From: an uncultured Sphingomonas sp.
GTDB taxonomy: Bacteria > Pseudomonadota > Alphaproteobacteria > Sphingomonadales > Sphingomonadaceae
Assembly (NCBI GenBank): GCA_902806295.1
Contig: CADCWB010000069.1
Coordinates: forward strand, 1-12,172
DNA: 12,172 nt
Direction: 5' to 3'
In this document: piece after piece, positions 1 through 5,845 of the stretch
How positions within the stretch are numbered: position 1 is the first letter of the stretch
Layout: every line of letters begins with the position of its first letter
The notes under the pieces: model-generated
Database searches by the model: none
What the model was told of the DNA's origin: nothing
What the model saw: the letters and a program-made list of their open reading frames with translations, nothing else
Position numbers and translations under genes: made by a program

Positions 1-548
1 CCATTCGACTGCATCACGTCGGCCTGAGTGACCGTGGCGACGCCACCCTTGGCATCCACCAGCACCACCGAGTTTCCCTGCATGCGGGCGGTCAGCGTTC
101 CGCCTGAGGCAGTGGTCAACTTGGCCGACCCGCCGCCGGCGCGAATCTGTGACATGAGGTCGCTGGCAGTCAGCCGGCCGGGGACGACATGATAGGTCAG
201 CACACCCTGCAAGGTCGTGAGATTGGCCGGCTGGAGCAAGCTCTCGACCGTGCCGGCCGGCAATGCGGCGAAGGCAGCGTTGGTCGGGGCGAAGACCGTG
301 AAGGGCCCGGCGCCTGACAATGTATCGACCAGGCCCGCAGCCTTGACCGCGGCCACCAGCGTGGTGTGATCGCGCGAGTTGACCGCATTCTCGACGATGG
401 TGCGGCTTGGATACATGGTAGCACCGCCCACCATCACGGTCTGCTCCGCCTGCGCGCTGCTCATGCCATCGTCGGTCATGGTCATGCAGGCGCTTAGCGG
501 CAGTGCGGTCGCGGCCAGCATCAGCAGCGACTTGGTTCGTGCGGTCAT
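1..548 (-). CDS. Fasciclin (FAS1) domain lipoprotein, C-terminus cut by window edge
   Basis: The minus strand reads from ATG at 548-546 without a stop to the window edge (182 residues visible). The N-terminus is a short lipoprotein signal with the lipobox Leu-Ser-Ala-Cys (Cys21), so a lipid-anchored envelope protein is expected. A FAS1 domain follows from about residue 48, with the hallmark box FTVFAPTNAAFAALP (83-97) and the conserved YHVVPG (119-124). The domain is entering its second conserved region when the sequence ends, so only the last few dozen residues should be missing. FAS1 domains mediate adhesion or matrix contact in many organisms; the ligand here is unknown. A purine-rich ribosome site (AAGGGAG) lies 8-14 bases before the ATG. 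The gene is downstream of the anti-sigma gene on the same strand, but it has its own promoter-like motif at 595-622. A 5-bp hairpin (GCCCG/CGGGC, 570-584) lies in the leader. Confidence 0.93.
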   Translation of the reverse strand, partial: MTARTKSLLMLAATALPLSACMTMTDDGMSSAQAEQTVMVGGATMYPSRTIVENAVNSRDHTTLVAAVKAAGLVDTLSGAGPFTVFAPTNAAFAALPAGTVESLLQPANLTTLQGVLTYHVVPGRLTASDLMSQIRAGGGSAKLTTASGGTLTARMQGNSVVLVDAKGGVATVTQADVMQSN

Positions 549-594
549 ATGATTTCTCCCTTGCCATGAGCCCGTTGGGCGGGCTTGCAGGAGA

Positions 595-622
595 GATACG
601 GAGCACTCAGGGGCGCGGATGC
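595..622 (-). promoter_or_regulatory. Candidate ECF (SigK-like) promoter of the fasciclin gene
   Basis: Read on the minus strand, GCATCCGC (622-615) is followed after 14 bases by CGTATC (600-595), and the fasciclin ATG comes 46 bases later. The same arrangement, with 47 bases to the start, precedes the adhesin gene on the other strand (2012-2039). GCATCC would be the -35 element and CGTATC the -10. The -35 resembles the CCATCC element that I recall for mycobacterial SigK. The match is by eye from two copies only. Confidence 0.5.
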
Positions 623-632
623 AGCCGCTGGC

Positions 633-1349
633 CTAAACGGACTGCAGGCTACCGGTCGCCAGGATCGGTCCGGTCGGTTGCCCAGTCGGCGAACCGCCGG
701 AAGGCTCACGCGACAAGGCGATGGTCGCCCCGGACCGGAACTGGCCCCGCAGCGTCGGCGCGATGCGGCGTTTCACCGACTCGCCGGCGGGCACGATTCC
801 GAGCGAGATGGGCGAGCCCCCCGCAGGGATGATCCACAGCTCATGGTCGCGGTCCGCCTGCTCCTCGATCGCCGAGGAGGTGACGAGAAGCTCGCCCGCC
901 GCCGGCACGAAGGTCACCGCCACCGCTCCCGGAGCGCTCTCGTCGCCGAGCGATGCGATCAACACTGGCGCCGGAGCCGGCGCCGTTGGCGGACTGGGCG
1001 GAGCCGCCGGCGGACGTAGCAACGGCGGTACGGCGAGGAGCGCCAAGGCGATGGCAGCAGCCGTGGCGAGCCCGGTGGCCGCCTGCCAGCGGCGTACCTT
1101 ATGGCGCATCTTAAGGATTCGAGCGCTCTGTCCGTCTCCGTTCAGTGCTCTTTCGATTCGCTCCCACAGCTCGGGCCCGGGTTCGATGGGGTTGATCTGG
1201 TCGAACAGAGGACCGAGCCGGGCCTCCCAGGTAGCGACCTCGGCCGCGAAGGCTGGATCCCCGGCTTGCAGCCGGCGCGCCTCCAGCAGCTCCTCGCCTT
1301 CCAGCAGACGAAGCGCATGTTCGGCGGCCAGGAGTTCGCGCTCGGTCAT
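633..1349 (-). CDS. Anti-sigma factor, RskA-type, single-pass membrane protein
   Basis: This 238-residue protein should hold the ECF sigma factor encoded just upstream inactive at the inner membrane. A helical cytoplasmic part (about 1-85) would bind sigma. One hydrophobic segment (about 88-111) crosses the membrane, followed by a Pro/Ala-rich linker and an outer domain (about 128-238) of the anti-sigma-K (RskA C-terminal) type. Recognisable pieces of that domain are DHELWIIPAGGSP (168-180) and the closing run SREPSGGSPTGQPTGPIL (213-230). No zinc-binding His-x3-Cys-x2-Cys motif is present in the N-terminal domain, so this is not a ZAS/ChrR-type anti-sigma. Its ATG overlaps the sigma stop codon in an ATGA (1346-1349), which implies translational coupling and equal dosage. 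Release of sigma by regulated proteolysis is known for RskA; here it is inference. Confidence 0.92.
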   Translation of the reverse strand: MTERELLAAEHALRLLEGEELLEARRLQAGDPAFAAEVATWEARLGPLFDQINPIEPGPELWERIERALNGDGQSARILKMRHKVRRWQAATGLATAAAIALALLAVPPLLRPPAAPPSPPTAPAPAPVLIASLGDESAPGAVAVTFVPAAGELLVTSSAIEEQADRDHELWIIPAGGSPISLGIVPAGESVKRRIAPTLRGQFRSGATIALSREPSGGSPTGQPTGPILATGSLQSV

Positions 1350-1921
1350 GATTCCAGGCAGCTCTTGAGCTGAGCCAGGCCGCGCCGGACCCAGCTCTTG
1401 ACGGTGCCCAGCGGCGTGCCGTCACGGGCTGCCAGCTGAGCGTAGGTCAAACCGCCGAAGAACGCCGTGCGGATGGCGCCGCGCTGCCGCTCCTCCAGCT
1501 GGTCGATGCAAGTGTTCAGCCGTTGCCGCTCCTGCTCGTCCGACAGCGCGTCGAAGACGCCGGCGCGATGGTCCGCGATGCCGTCCGCTTCCCGGACATC
1601 GACCCCGCTCCGAGCACGCGACGATGAGCGTAGCCGATCAATCGCCCGGTTGCGGGCGAAGGTCGCCAGCCAGGTAATCGGGCTGGCGCGGGACGGGTCA
1701 TAGCTGCCGGCGCGGCGCCACAGGCTGACATAGACTTCCTGCAAGGCATCCTCCGCTTCCATCCGGTCGCCCAAGATACGGAGGCAGATGCCAAATAGCT
1801 TCGCGGAGGTCCTTTGGTAGACAATCCGAAGGGCCGCCCGATCACCGGCAGCAACCGCTTCCAGCGCTGCCCGAAGCTGCTCGATGTCGCTGGTGGAAGA
1901 GGAAGCTGACACCGTCGCCAT
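1346..1921 (-). CDS. ECF-type RNA polymerase sigma factor, SigK-like
   Basis: This 191-residue sigma-70 family protein has only regions 2 and 4, as in ECF factors. Region 2 runs over about residues 30-98, with AEDALQEVYVSLWRR (56-70) followed by PITWLATFARNRAIDRLR (81-98). Region 4 covers about 133-190, with the helix-turn-helix LTYAQLAARDGTPLGTVKSWVRRGL (158-182). Cys138 and Cys188 in region 4 are exactly 50 apart, like the redox-active pair Cys133/Cys183 reported for M. tuberculosis SigK. The ATG at 1921 has AGGA seven bases upstream. The partner anti-sigma gene follows with a 4-base overlap, and a fasciclin gene lies beyond it. These three together make the SigK/RskA comparison persuasive, although the exact ECF group is not assigned. 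No copy of the motif found before the fasciclin and adhesin genes occurs ahead of this gene, so direct autoregulation through that motif is not indicated. Confidence 0.93.
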   Translation of the reverse strand: MATVSASSSTSDIEQLRAALEAVAAGDRAALRIVYQRTSAKLFGICLRILGDRMEAEDALQEVYVSLWRRAGSYDPSRASPITWLATFARNRAIDRLRSSSRARSGVDVREADGIADHRAGVFDALSDEQERQRLNTCIDQLEERQRGAIRTAFFGGLTYAQLAARDGTPLGTVKSWVRRGLAQLKSCLES

Positions 1922-1988
1922 TTGTCCTGTTGTTCAAACCTCGCGACGGGCACCCCGCCGTTCGCTTGAACCCCAGAGAAGAGAAGGA

Positions 1989-2008
1989 GGCAAGGGAAAC
2001 TTCTTGCC
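1989..2008. repeat. Inverted repeat upstream of the adhesin promoter motif
   Basis: GGCAAG (1989-1994) and CTTGCC (2003-2008) form perfect 6-base arms around 8 bases. The repeat ends three bases before the putative -35 of the adhesin gene and also lies within the leader or promoter region of the divergent sigma gene. An operator is possible but unproven. Confidence 0.35.
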
Positions 2009-2011
2009 CGC

Positions 2012-2039
2012 GCATCCGCCTCTCCGCTCCCGCCATAAC
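2012..2039 (+). promoter_or_regulatory. Candidate ECF (SigK-like) promoter of the adhesin gene
   Basis: GCATCCGC (2012-2019) is followed after 14 bases by CATAAC (2034-2039), then 47 bases to the TTG start at 2087. This is the same octamer, the same inner spacing and nearly the same leader length as the motif before the fasciclin gene on the opposite strand. A start of transcription near 2046 is expected. Confidence 0.5.
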
Positions 2040-2051
2040 TTCGCGGAGCGG
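2024..2051. repeat. Inverted repeat spanning the adhesin -10 region
   Basis: CCGCTCC (2024-2030) and GGAGCGG (2045-2051) are perfect 7-base arms with 14 bases between them. The pair brackets the putative -10 element and the expected transcription start of the adhesin gene, so it could be an operator, or just a GC-rich coincidence. Confidence 0.35.
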
Positions 2052-2269
2052 CAGCATGGCCGCCGCGACATTGAGGGAGCATAAACTTGGGTATTCGGAA
2101 CAATCTTCTCGCAGGATCGGCTTTGGCGTTCGCCATTGCCCTCGGTGGAGCCTCCGGCGCAGCCGCGCAGGAAGCCTGCGACATCAACGGCGTTGCGCAG
2201 ACCGCGCCTGCCTCGGCGGGATCGTTGCAGTGCGGCACGACCGCCAATGCGGCCGACATCAACACCACC

Positions 2270-2857
2270 GCCGTGGGTCAAGGCGCCGACGCAACCGACG
2301 ACGATGCTACTGCGGTCGGGTTCGATGCAAACTCGACCGGTTTCCATTCCTCGGCTTTCGGCGCGCTGGCCGATGCGGTCGGGCTCGGGTCGACGGCCAT
2401 CGGCTGGGACTCGAATGCGCTGGGCGCACGATCCACGGCGCTCGGCAACTCAGCCAACGCCACCTCGGCCGATAGCACCGCCCTTGGGCGCAGCTCGACG
2501 GCTTCCACGGCCAACTCGACTGCCGTCGGGCAAGTCGCAAACGCCAGCGGCCTCCGCTCGACGGCGATCGGTAGCCAAGCCGACGCCACCGACGAAGAGG
2601 CCACCGCCATCGGCTTCAACGCCAACTCCACCGGCTTCCACTCGACGGCAGTGGGCGCGATTTCCGACGCGACGGGGCTCGGCTCCACCGCCATCGGCTG
2701 GGATGCGAACGCCAGCGGCGCTCGTTCCACCACGCTGGGCAATAGCGCCAATGCTACCGCGGCCGACGCGACCGCGCTGGGTCGCAGTGCAGCGGCGTCG
2801 GCCACCGGCGCCGTCGCGGTGGGTCAGGGCTCGGTCGCTTCGGGCACCAGCTCGACC
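2270..2857 (+). repeat. Tandem 98-residue duplication in the adhesin head
   Basis: Residues 62-159 (2270-2563) and 160-257 (2564-2857) align without gaps, each being seven 14-residue units; I count about 69 of 98 identical residues. Characteristic matched pieces are NSTGFHS, GLGSTAIGWD and LGNSANAT. Third codon positions differ widely between copies, so the duplication is old and kept by selection on protein sequence. Confidence 0.85.
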
Positions 2858-3000
2858 GCGCTCGGCACCGGGGCGAGCACGGCAGGCTTCTCCAACTCGG
2901 TCGCGCTCGGTGCCGGTACCACCAACACCGCGGCCAACCAGGTAGCGGTCGGCAATCGGACCCTGTCCGGCGTCGCCGCGGGCACGGCGGGAACGGATGC

Positions 3001-3003
3001 GGG
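3001..3003 (+). other. Frameshift site in the adhesin gene (extra G)
   Basis: The frame reads GAT GCG GGT TAA. With GG instead of GGG it would read GAT GCG GTT AAC GTC AAT and continue through the neck, stalk and anchor to the stop at 3342-3344. The run of three is too short to be a convincing phase-variation tract. Confidence 0.75.
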
Positions 3004-3357
3004 TTAACGTCAATCAGCTCAACACCGCGGTGTCGGGCATCACGGGCGACATTAGCGGCCTCAACTCCGACGTCTCCACGTTGTTCGACCTGCGCAGCCG
3101 CGACCGGCGCGACATGCGCCAGGGCATTGCCACGGCCATCGCCATCGCTCCGGCACCGATGCCGTCGGCTCCGGGCAAGGTGTCCTACACCGTCAACGGC
3201 GCTCGCTTCCGCGGCGAGAACGCGATTGGCGGAGCCATCTCCTACCGCATTAATAGCGGCACGCCGCTCGCAGTCGGGGTGGGCTTCTCCTATGCCGGCA
3301 ACAAGAACAACGGCCTTCGCGTGGGCGTCGCGGGCGAGTTCTAGGCCTGGGTTCGAA

Positions 3358-3381
3358 TGGGCGGGCAGCGATGTCCGCCCA
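3358..3381 (+). terminator. Hairpin after the adhesin gene, possible terminator
   Basis: TGGGCGG (3358-3364) pairs perfectly with CCGCCCA (3375-3381), 13 bases after the adhesin stop. No T-run follows, so intrinsic termination is uncertain. The rest of this 186-base spacer, up to the thiolase start, shows no convincing promoter. A TTGACG at 3461-3466 could be a -35 box, but no matching -10 lies at 16-18 bases. Confidence 0.45.
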
Positions 3382-3530
3382 CTCAACCGATCGCGCCCAG
3401 TTGGACAAGCCTTGCGCATGGGGCATCCCTCATGCCGCTCCGTCTCGCCTGGACGAGCCTTTGACGCCCCCGGCAACTGCTTTAGGGACGATGCCGCAAG
3501 CGTCTATCAACTACTCGATCGGTGACCGGA

Positions 3531-4709
3531 ATGGCTGAAGCATACATCGTGGCGGCGGCGCGTACGGCGGGCGGCAAGCGCGGCGGCGCCTTGAAGGACT
3601 GGCATCCGGCCGACCTTGGCGCCGCAGTGCTCAACGCGCTAGTGGATCGGTCGGGGATCGATCCAGCCAGCGTCGAGGACGTGATCGCCGGCTGCGTCGG
3701 ACAGGTCGGGGAGCAGAGCTTCCACATCGGGCGCAACATGGTCATGGCGTCACGCCTGCCGGACAGCGTTCCCGCCGTTTCCATCGACCGGCAGTGCGGC
3801 AGTTCGCAACAGGCGCTGCACTTCGCCGCGCAGGCGGTGATGAGCGGCACCCAGGACGTGGTGATCGCCGCCGGGGTCGAGAGCATGACGCGGGTGCCGA
3901 TGGGCCTGCCGGTGCTGCTGCCGATGCAGGCCGGCATCGGCATCGGCCCGTGGCCGCAATCGATCAAGGATCGCTACGGAGTCACGGAGTTCAGCCAGTT
4001 CACCGGCGCGGAGATGATCGCCGGCAATTACCAGATGCAGCGGGAGGAACTCGACGCCTTCGCGCTCGAGAGTCACCGCCGGGCAGCTGCGGCCACCGAA
4101 CGCGGCGACCTGACCGAAGAGATCGTGTCGCTAGAGATCGTCGACGCCGACGGCAACACCGTCCAGCACAATCGTGACGAAGGCATCCGCCCCGATGCCT
4201 CGCTGGAAGGGCTCGCAAGCTTGAGGACGCTGAAGCCCGATGGCGTGATCACCGCCGGCAACGCCAGCCAAATCTGCGACGGCGCATCTGGGGTATTAGT
4301 GGTCAGCGAACGGGCGCTCAACGAGCATGGGCTGACCCCGCTCGCCCGGATCGACAATCTCACCGTCACCGCTGGCGACCCGGTGATCATGCTGATGGAG
4401 CCGATTCCCGCCACTCGCCGTGCGCTGGAGCGGTCGGGTCGCCGAATCGAGGACATCGACCTCTATGAGGTGAACGAAGCCTTCGCTCCGGTTCCGCTCG
4501 CCTGGCTGCGCGAGCTTGGCGGCGATCCTGAACGCCTGAACGTCAACGGCGGTGCGATCGCGCTGGGTCATCCACTCGGCGCCAGCGGCACCAAGCTGAT
4601 GACCACCCTGCTTCATGCACTCCACAAGCGCGGCAAGCGGTTCGGACTCCAGACCATGTGCGAAGGCGGCGGGATCGCCAACGTGACGATCGTCGAGGGG
4701 CTGCACTAA
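3531..4709 (+). CDS. Thiolase (acetyl-CoA C-acyltransferase), FadA5-like
   Basis: Thiolases cleave 3-ketoacyl-CoA with CoA, or run the reverse condensation of two acetyl-CoA. From the ATG at 3531 the protein has 392 residues, the usual length. It has the active cysteine in DRQCGSSQQA (Cys89), the GHPLGASG histidine (His347) and the second catalytic cysteine in TMCEGGG (Cys377), so all key residues are present. The DRQCGSSQQALHFAAQ stretch resembles the thiolases annotated as FadA5/FadA6 in actinobacteria that act on steroid side chains or ring products; substrate cannot be decided from sequence. An in-frame GTG at 3522 would add three residues; the ATG is preferred because neither has a clear ribosome site and the ATG gives canonical numbering. 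It is the first gene of a tight plus-strand run, with one base separating it from the ferredoxin gene. Confidence 0.93.
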   Translation: MAEAYIVAAARTAGGKRGGALKDWHPADLGAAVLNALVDRSGIDPASVEDVIAGCVGQVGEQSFHIGRNMVMASRLPDSVPAVSIDRQCGSSQQALHFAAQAVMSGTQDVVIAAGVESMTRVPMGLPVLLPMQAGIGIGPWPQSIKDRYGVTEFSQFTGAEMIAGNYQMQREELDAFALESHRRAAAATERGDLTEEIVSLEIVDADGNTVQHNRDEGIRPDASLEGLASLRTLKPDGVITAGNASQICDGASGVLVVSERALNEHGLTPLARIDNLTVTAGDPVIMLMEPIPATRRALERSGRRIEDIDLYEVNEAFAPVPLAWLRELGGDPERLNVNGGAIALGHPLGASGTKLMTTLLHALHKRGKRFGLQTMCEGGGIANVTIVEGLH

Positions 4710-4710
4710 G

Positions 4711-5028
4711 GTGCCGGTGATCCAGGTCACGACCCGCGACGGCCGCACTCGCCAGATCGAAGGACAGGTCGGCCGGTCGCTGATGGAGAATTTACGCGGC
4801 GGCGGGATCGAGGAGATACTGGCGCTGTGCGGCGGCTGCTGCTCCTGCGCCACCTGCCACGTTTATGTCGAGGGCGAGTGGCTCACCCACTTGCCGCCAA
4901 TCGGCGAGGACGAAGATGAACTGCTCGAAACCAGTCACGAACGCGCAGCCAACAGCCGCCTGTCCTGCCAGATTCCGTTCAGCGCGGCGCTCGACGGGAT
5001 TGCGGTGACGGTGGCGCCCGAAGACTGA
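4711..5028 (+). CDS. [2Fe-2S] ferredoxin, adrenodoxin type
   Basis: This 105-residue electron carrier has the cluster ligands Cys40, Cys46, Cys49 (C-x5-C-x2-C) and Cys86 in SRLSCQIP, the pattern of adrenodoxin-like or bacterial P450/hydroxylase ferredoxins. Two further cysteines (43 and 44) inside the loop, giving CGGCCSCATC, are unusual; the usual form is close to CGGACACATC. An acidic helix, GEDEDELLE (65-73), is where such proteins dock with reductase and partner. The GTG start is one base after the thiolase stop, so translation is probably coupled. A redox partner (P450, ring hydroxylase or ferredoxin reductase) is not in the window. Confidence 0.92.
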   Translation: MPVIQVTTRDGRTRQIEGQVGRSLMENLRGGGIEEILALCGGCCSCATCHVYVEGEWLTHLPPIGEDEDELLETSHERAANSRLSCQIPFSAALDGIAVTVAPED

Positions 5029-5029
5029 G

Positions 5030-5380
5030 GTGCGGCGCAACCTGTACCTGGTCGCGGGCGGTTTCTTCTTCCTGCTGGGCGCTATCGGTATCGTCGTCCC
5101 GCTGCTTCCCACCGTGGTGTTTTGGATCGTCGCGGCATGGTGCTTCGGCCGTTCCAGCCCCAGGTTCGAGCGTTGGTTGCTGGCTCATCGCACCGTCGGC
5201 CCGCACATCCGCGGCTGGCGGGAACGAGGCGCGATCAGCCGCCGCGGCAAGTGGTCAGCCACGGCCGCGTTAGCGTTGAGCAGCGCTGTCGGCCTGGCGA
5301 TGATGGCCGTTCCACTCGGCGCCCTGCCGCTCCTCATCTGCCTGGGAGTCGCCGGCTTCATCTGGACCCGCCCCGACTAG
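5030..5380 (+). CDS. DUF454 / YbaN-like inner-membrane protein
   Basis: This is a 116-residue membrane protein with hydrophobic stretches at about 5-39, 77-94 and 96-112. The family signature is clear: LGAIGIVVPLLPTVVFWIV, then SSPRFERWLLAH, a Gly-Pro-His-Ile-Arg and a Trp-Arg-Glu-Arg-Gly-Ala-Ile-Ser-Arg-Arg-Gly-Lys segment, as in YbaN. The family usually has PLLPTTPF; here it is PLLPTVVF. The function of the family is not established. The GTG start lies one base after the ferredoxin stop (TGA-g-GTG), and the copper chaperone gene begins 18 bases downstream. Confidence 0.88.
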   Translation: MRRNLYLVAGGFFFLLGAIGIVVPLLPTVVFWIVAAWCFGRSSPRFERWLLAHRTVGPHIRGWRERGAISRRGKWSATAALALSSAVGLAMMAVPLGALPLLICLGVAGFIWTRPD

Positions 5381-5398
5381 CTCCCTAGATAGTGCGTT

Positions 5399-5845
5399 AT
5401 GCGCTTCTCTTTCCTCGCGGCAGCCGTAGCCGCCCTGTCCGTCCCAGCCGTCGCTCAGGCGCCCACCATGCATGTGAGCGGTTGGGTCCGCGCGACGGTC
5501 GCCGGGCAGAGCGGGTCGGCCGCCTACCTGACCATCCACAATGCCGGGCCAGGAAGCGATCGGCTGCTTGGCCTGTCCACCCCAGCCGCCGCCAGTGCCA
5601 CGCTGCACGGCACCAGCATGGCAGGCGGGGTGATGCGCATGCGTGGCGCCGGACCTCAGGTCATTGCGCAAGGCAAGCTGCTCGAGATGAAGTCGGGCGG
5701 ATTGCATGTCATGCTGACTGGTCTGAAGGCGCCCTTGCGCACGGGCGCTCGCCTGCCGCTCACCCTCCGCTTTGAGCGTGCTGGACTGGTGCGTACCTCT
5801 GTTCCCATTCAGATGAGCGCACCGAGTGCCGGACACGCCCACTAA
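5399..5845 (+). CDS. Periplasmic copper chaperone PCu(A)C
   Basis: This is a 148-residue exported protein: signal peptide at about 1-20 with the Ala-x-Ala type end VAQA, then one PCu(A)C domain. The Cu(I)-binding pattern H-x10-M-x21-H-x-M is exact: His70, Met81, His103 and Met105. A histidine-rich tail (GHAH) ends the protein. PCu(A)C proteins hand copper to the CuA or CuB centre of cytochrome c oxidases, often together with SCO proteins, and a SCO gene follows immediately here. No oxidase subunit gene is in the window. The ATG at 5399 follows the DUF454 stop by 18 bases; no strong ribosome site is seen. Confidence 0.93.
   Translation: MRFSFLAAAVAALSVPAVAQAPTMHVSGWVRATVAGQSGSAAYLTIHNAGPGSDRLLGLSTPAAASATLHGTSMAGGVMRMRGAGPQVIAQGKLLEMKSGGLHVMLTGLKAPLRTGARLPLTLRFERAGLVRTSVPIQMSAPSAGHAH

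Larger units (their letters stand above)
2087..3344 (+). pseudogene. Trimeric autotransporter adhesin (YadA/Hia-like), split by a one-base frameshift
   Basis: Two reading frames join into one protein of about 418 residues. The first (2087-3007) starts at TTG 2087, seven bases after a strong GAGGGA ribosome site. It encodes a signal peptide (cleavage near Ala27/Gln28) and a head of 14-residue units with the spacing A-(V/I/L)-G every 14 residues from residue 62 to about 258, typical of YadA/Hia head repeats. It ends at Thr-Asp-Ala-Gly-stop. The second frame carries Val-Asn-Val-Asn-Gln-Leu onwards, so removing one G from the GGG at 3001-3003 restores the standard neck motif TDAVNVNQL. A short coiled stalk follows, then a YadA-type membrane anchor ending in the terminal Phe needed for outer-membrane insertion. 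As written, the product has a head but no anchor and could not be displayed. A GGG run is a common place for assembly error, so the gene may be intact in the living strain. The product would sit on the cell surface as a trimer. Confidence 0.85.

Noticed and set aside
2278..2805. Minus-strand frame of 175 residues with a regular repeat inside the adhesin
   Set aside because: Its periodicity is the mirror of the 14-residue adhesin repeats, and it has no family resemblance or ribosome site.
3001..3003. GGG run as a phase-variation tract or programmed frameshift
   Set aside because: Three bases are too few for slipped-strand switching, and no slippery heptamer with a downstream stem-loop is evident. 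A simple indel or a base-calling error is more likely.
3423..3446. Another GCATCC followed by CGTCTC upstream of the thiolase, possibly a third SigK-type promoter
   Set aside because: The spacing is 12 instead of 16 bases between the hexamers and the distance to the start codon is far longer, so it does not match the two-copy motif.
3461..3487. TTGACG at 3461 as a housekeeping -35 for the thiolase run
   Set aside because: No acceptable -10 is found 16-18 bases downstream.
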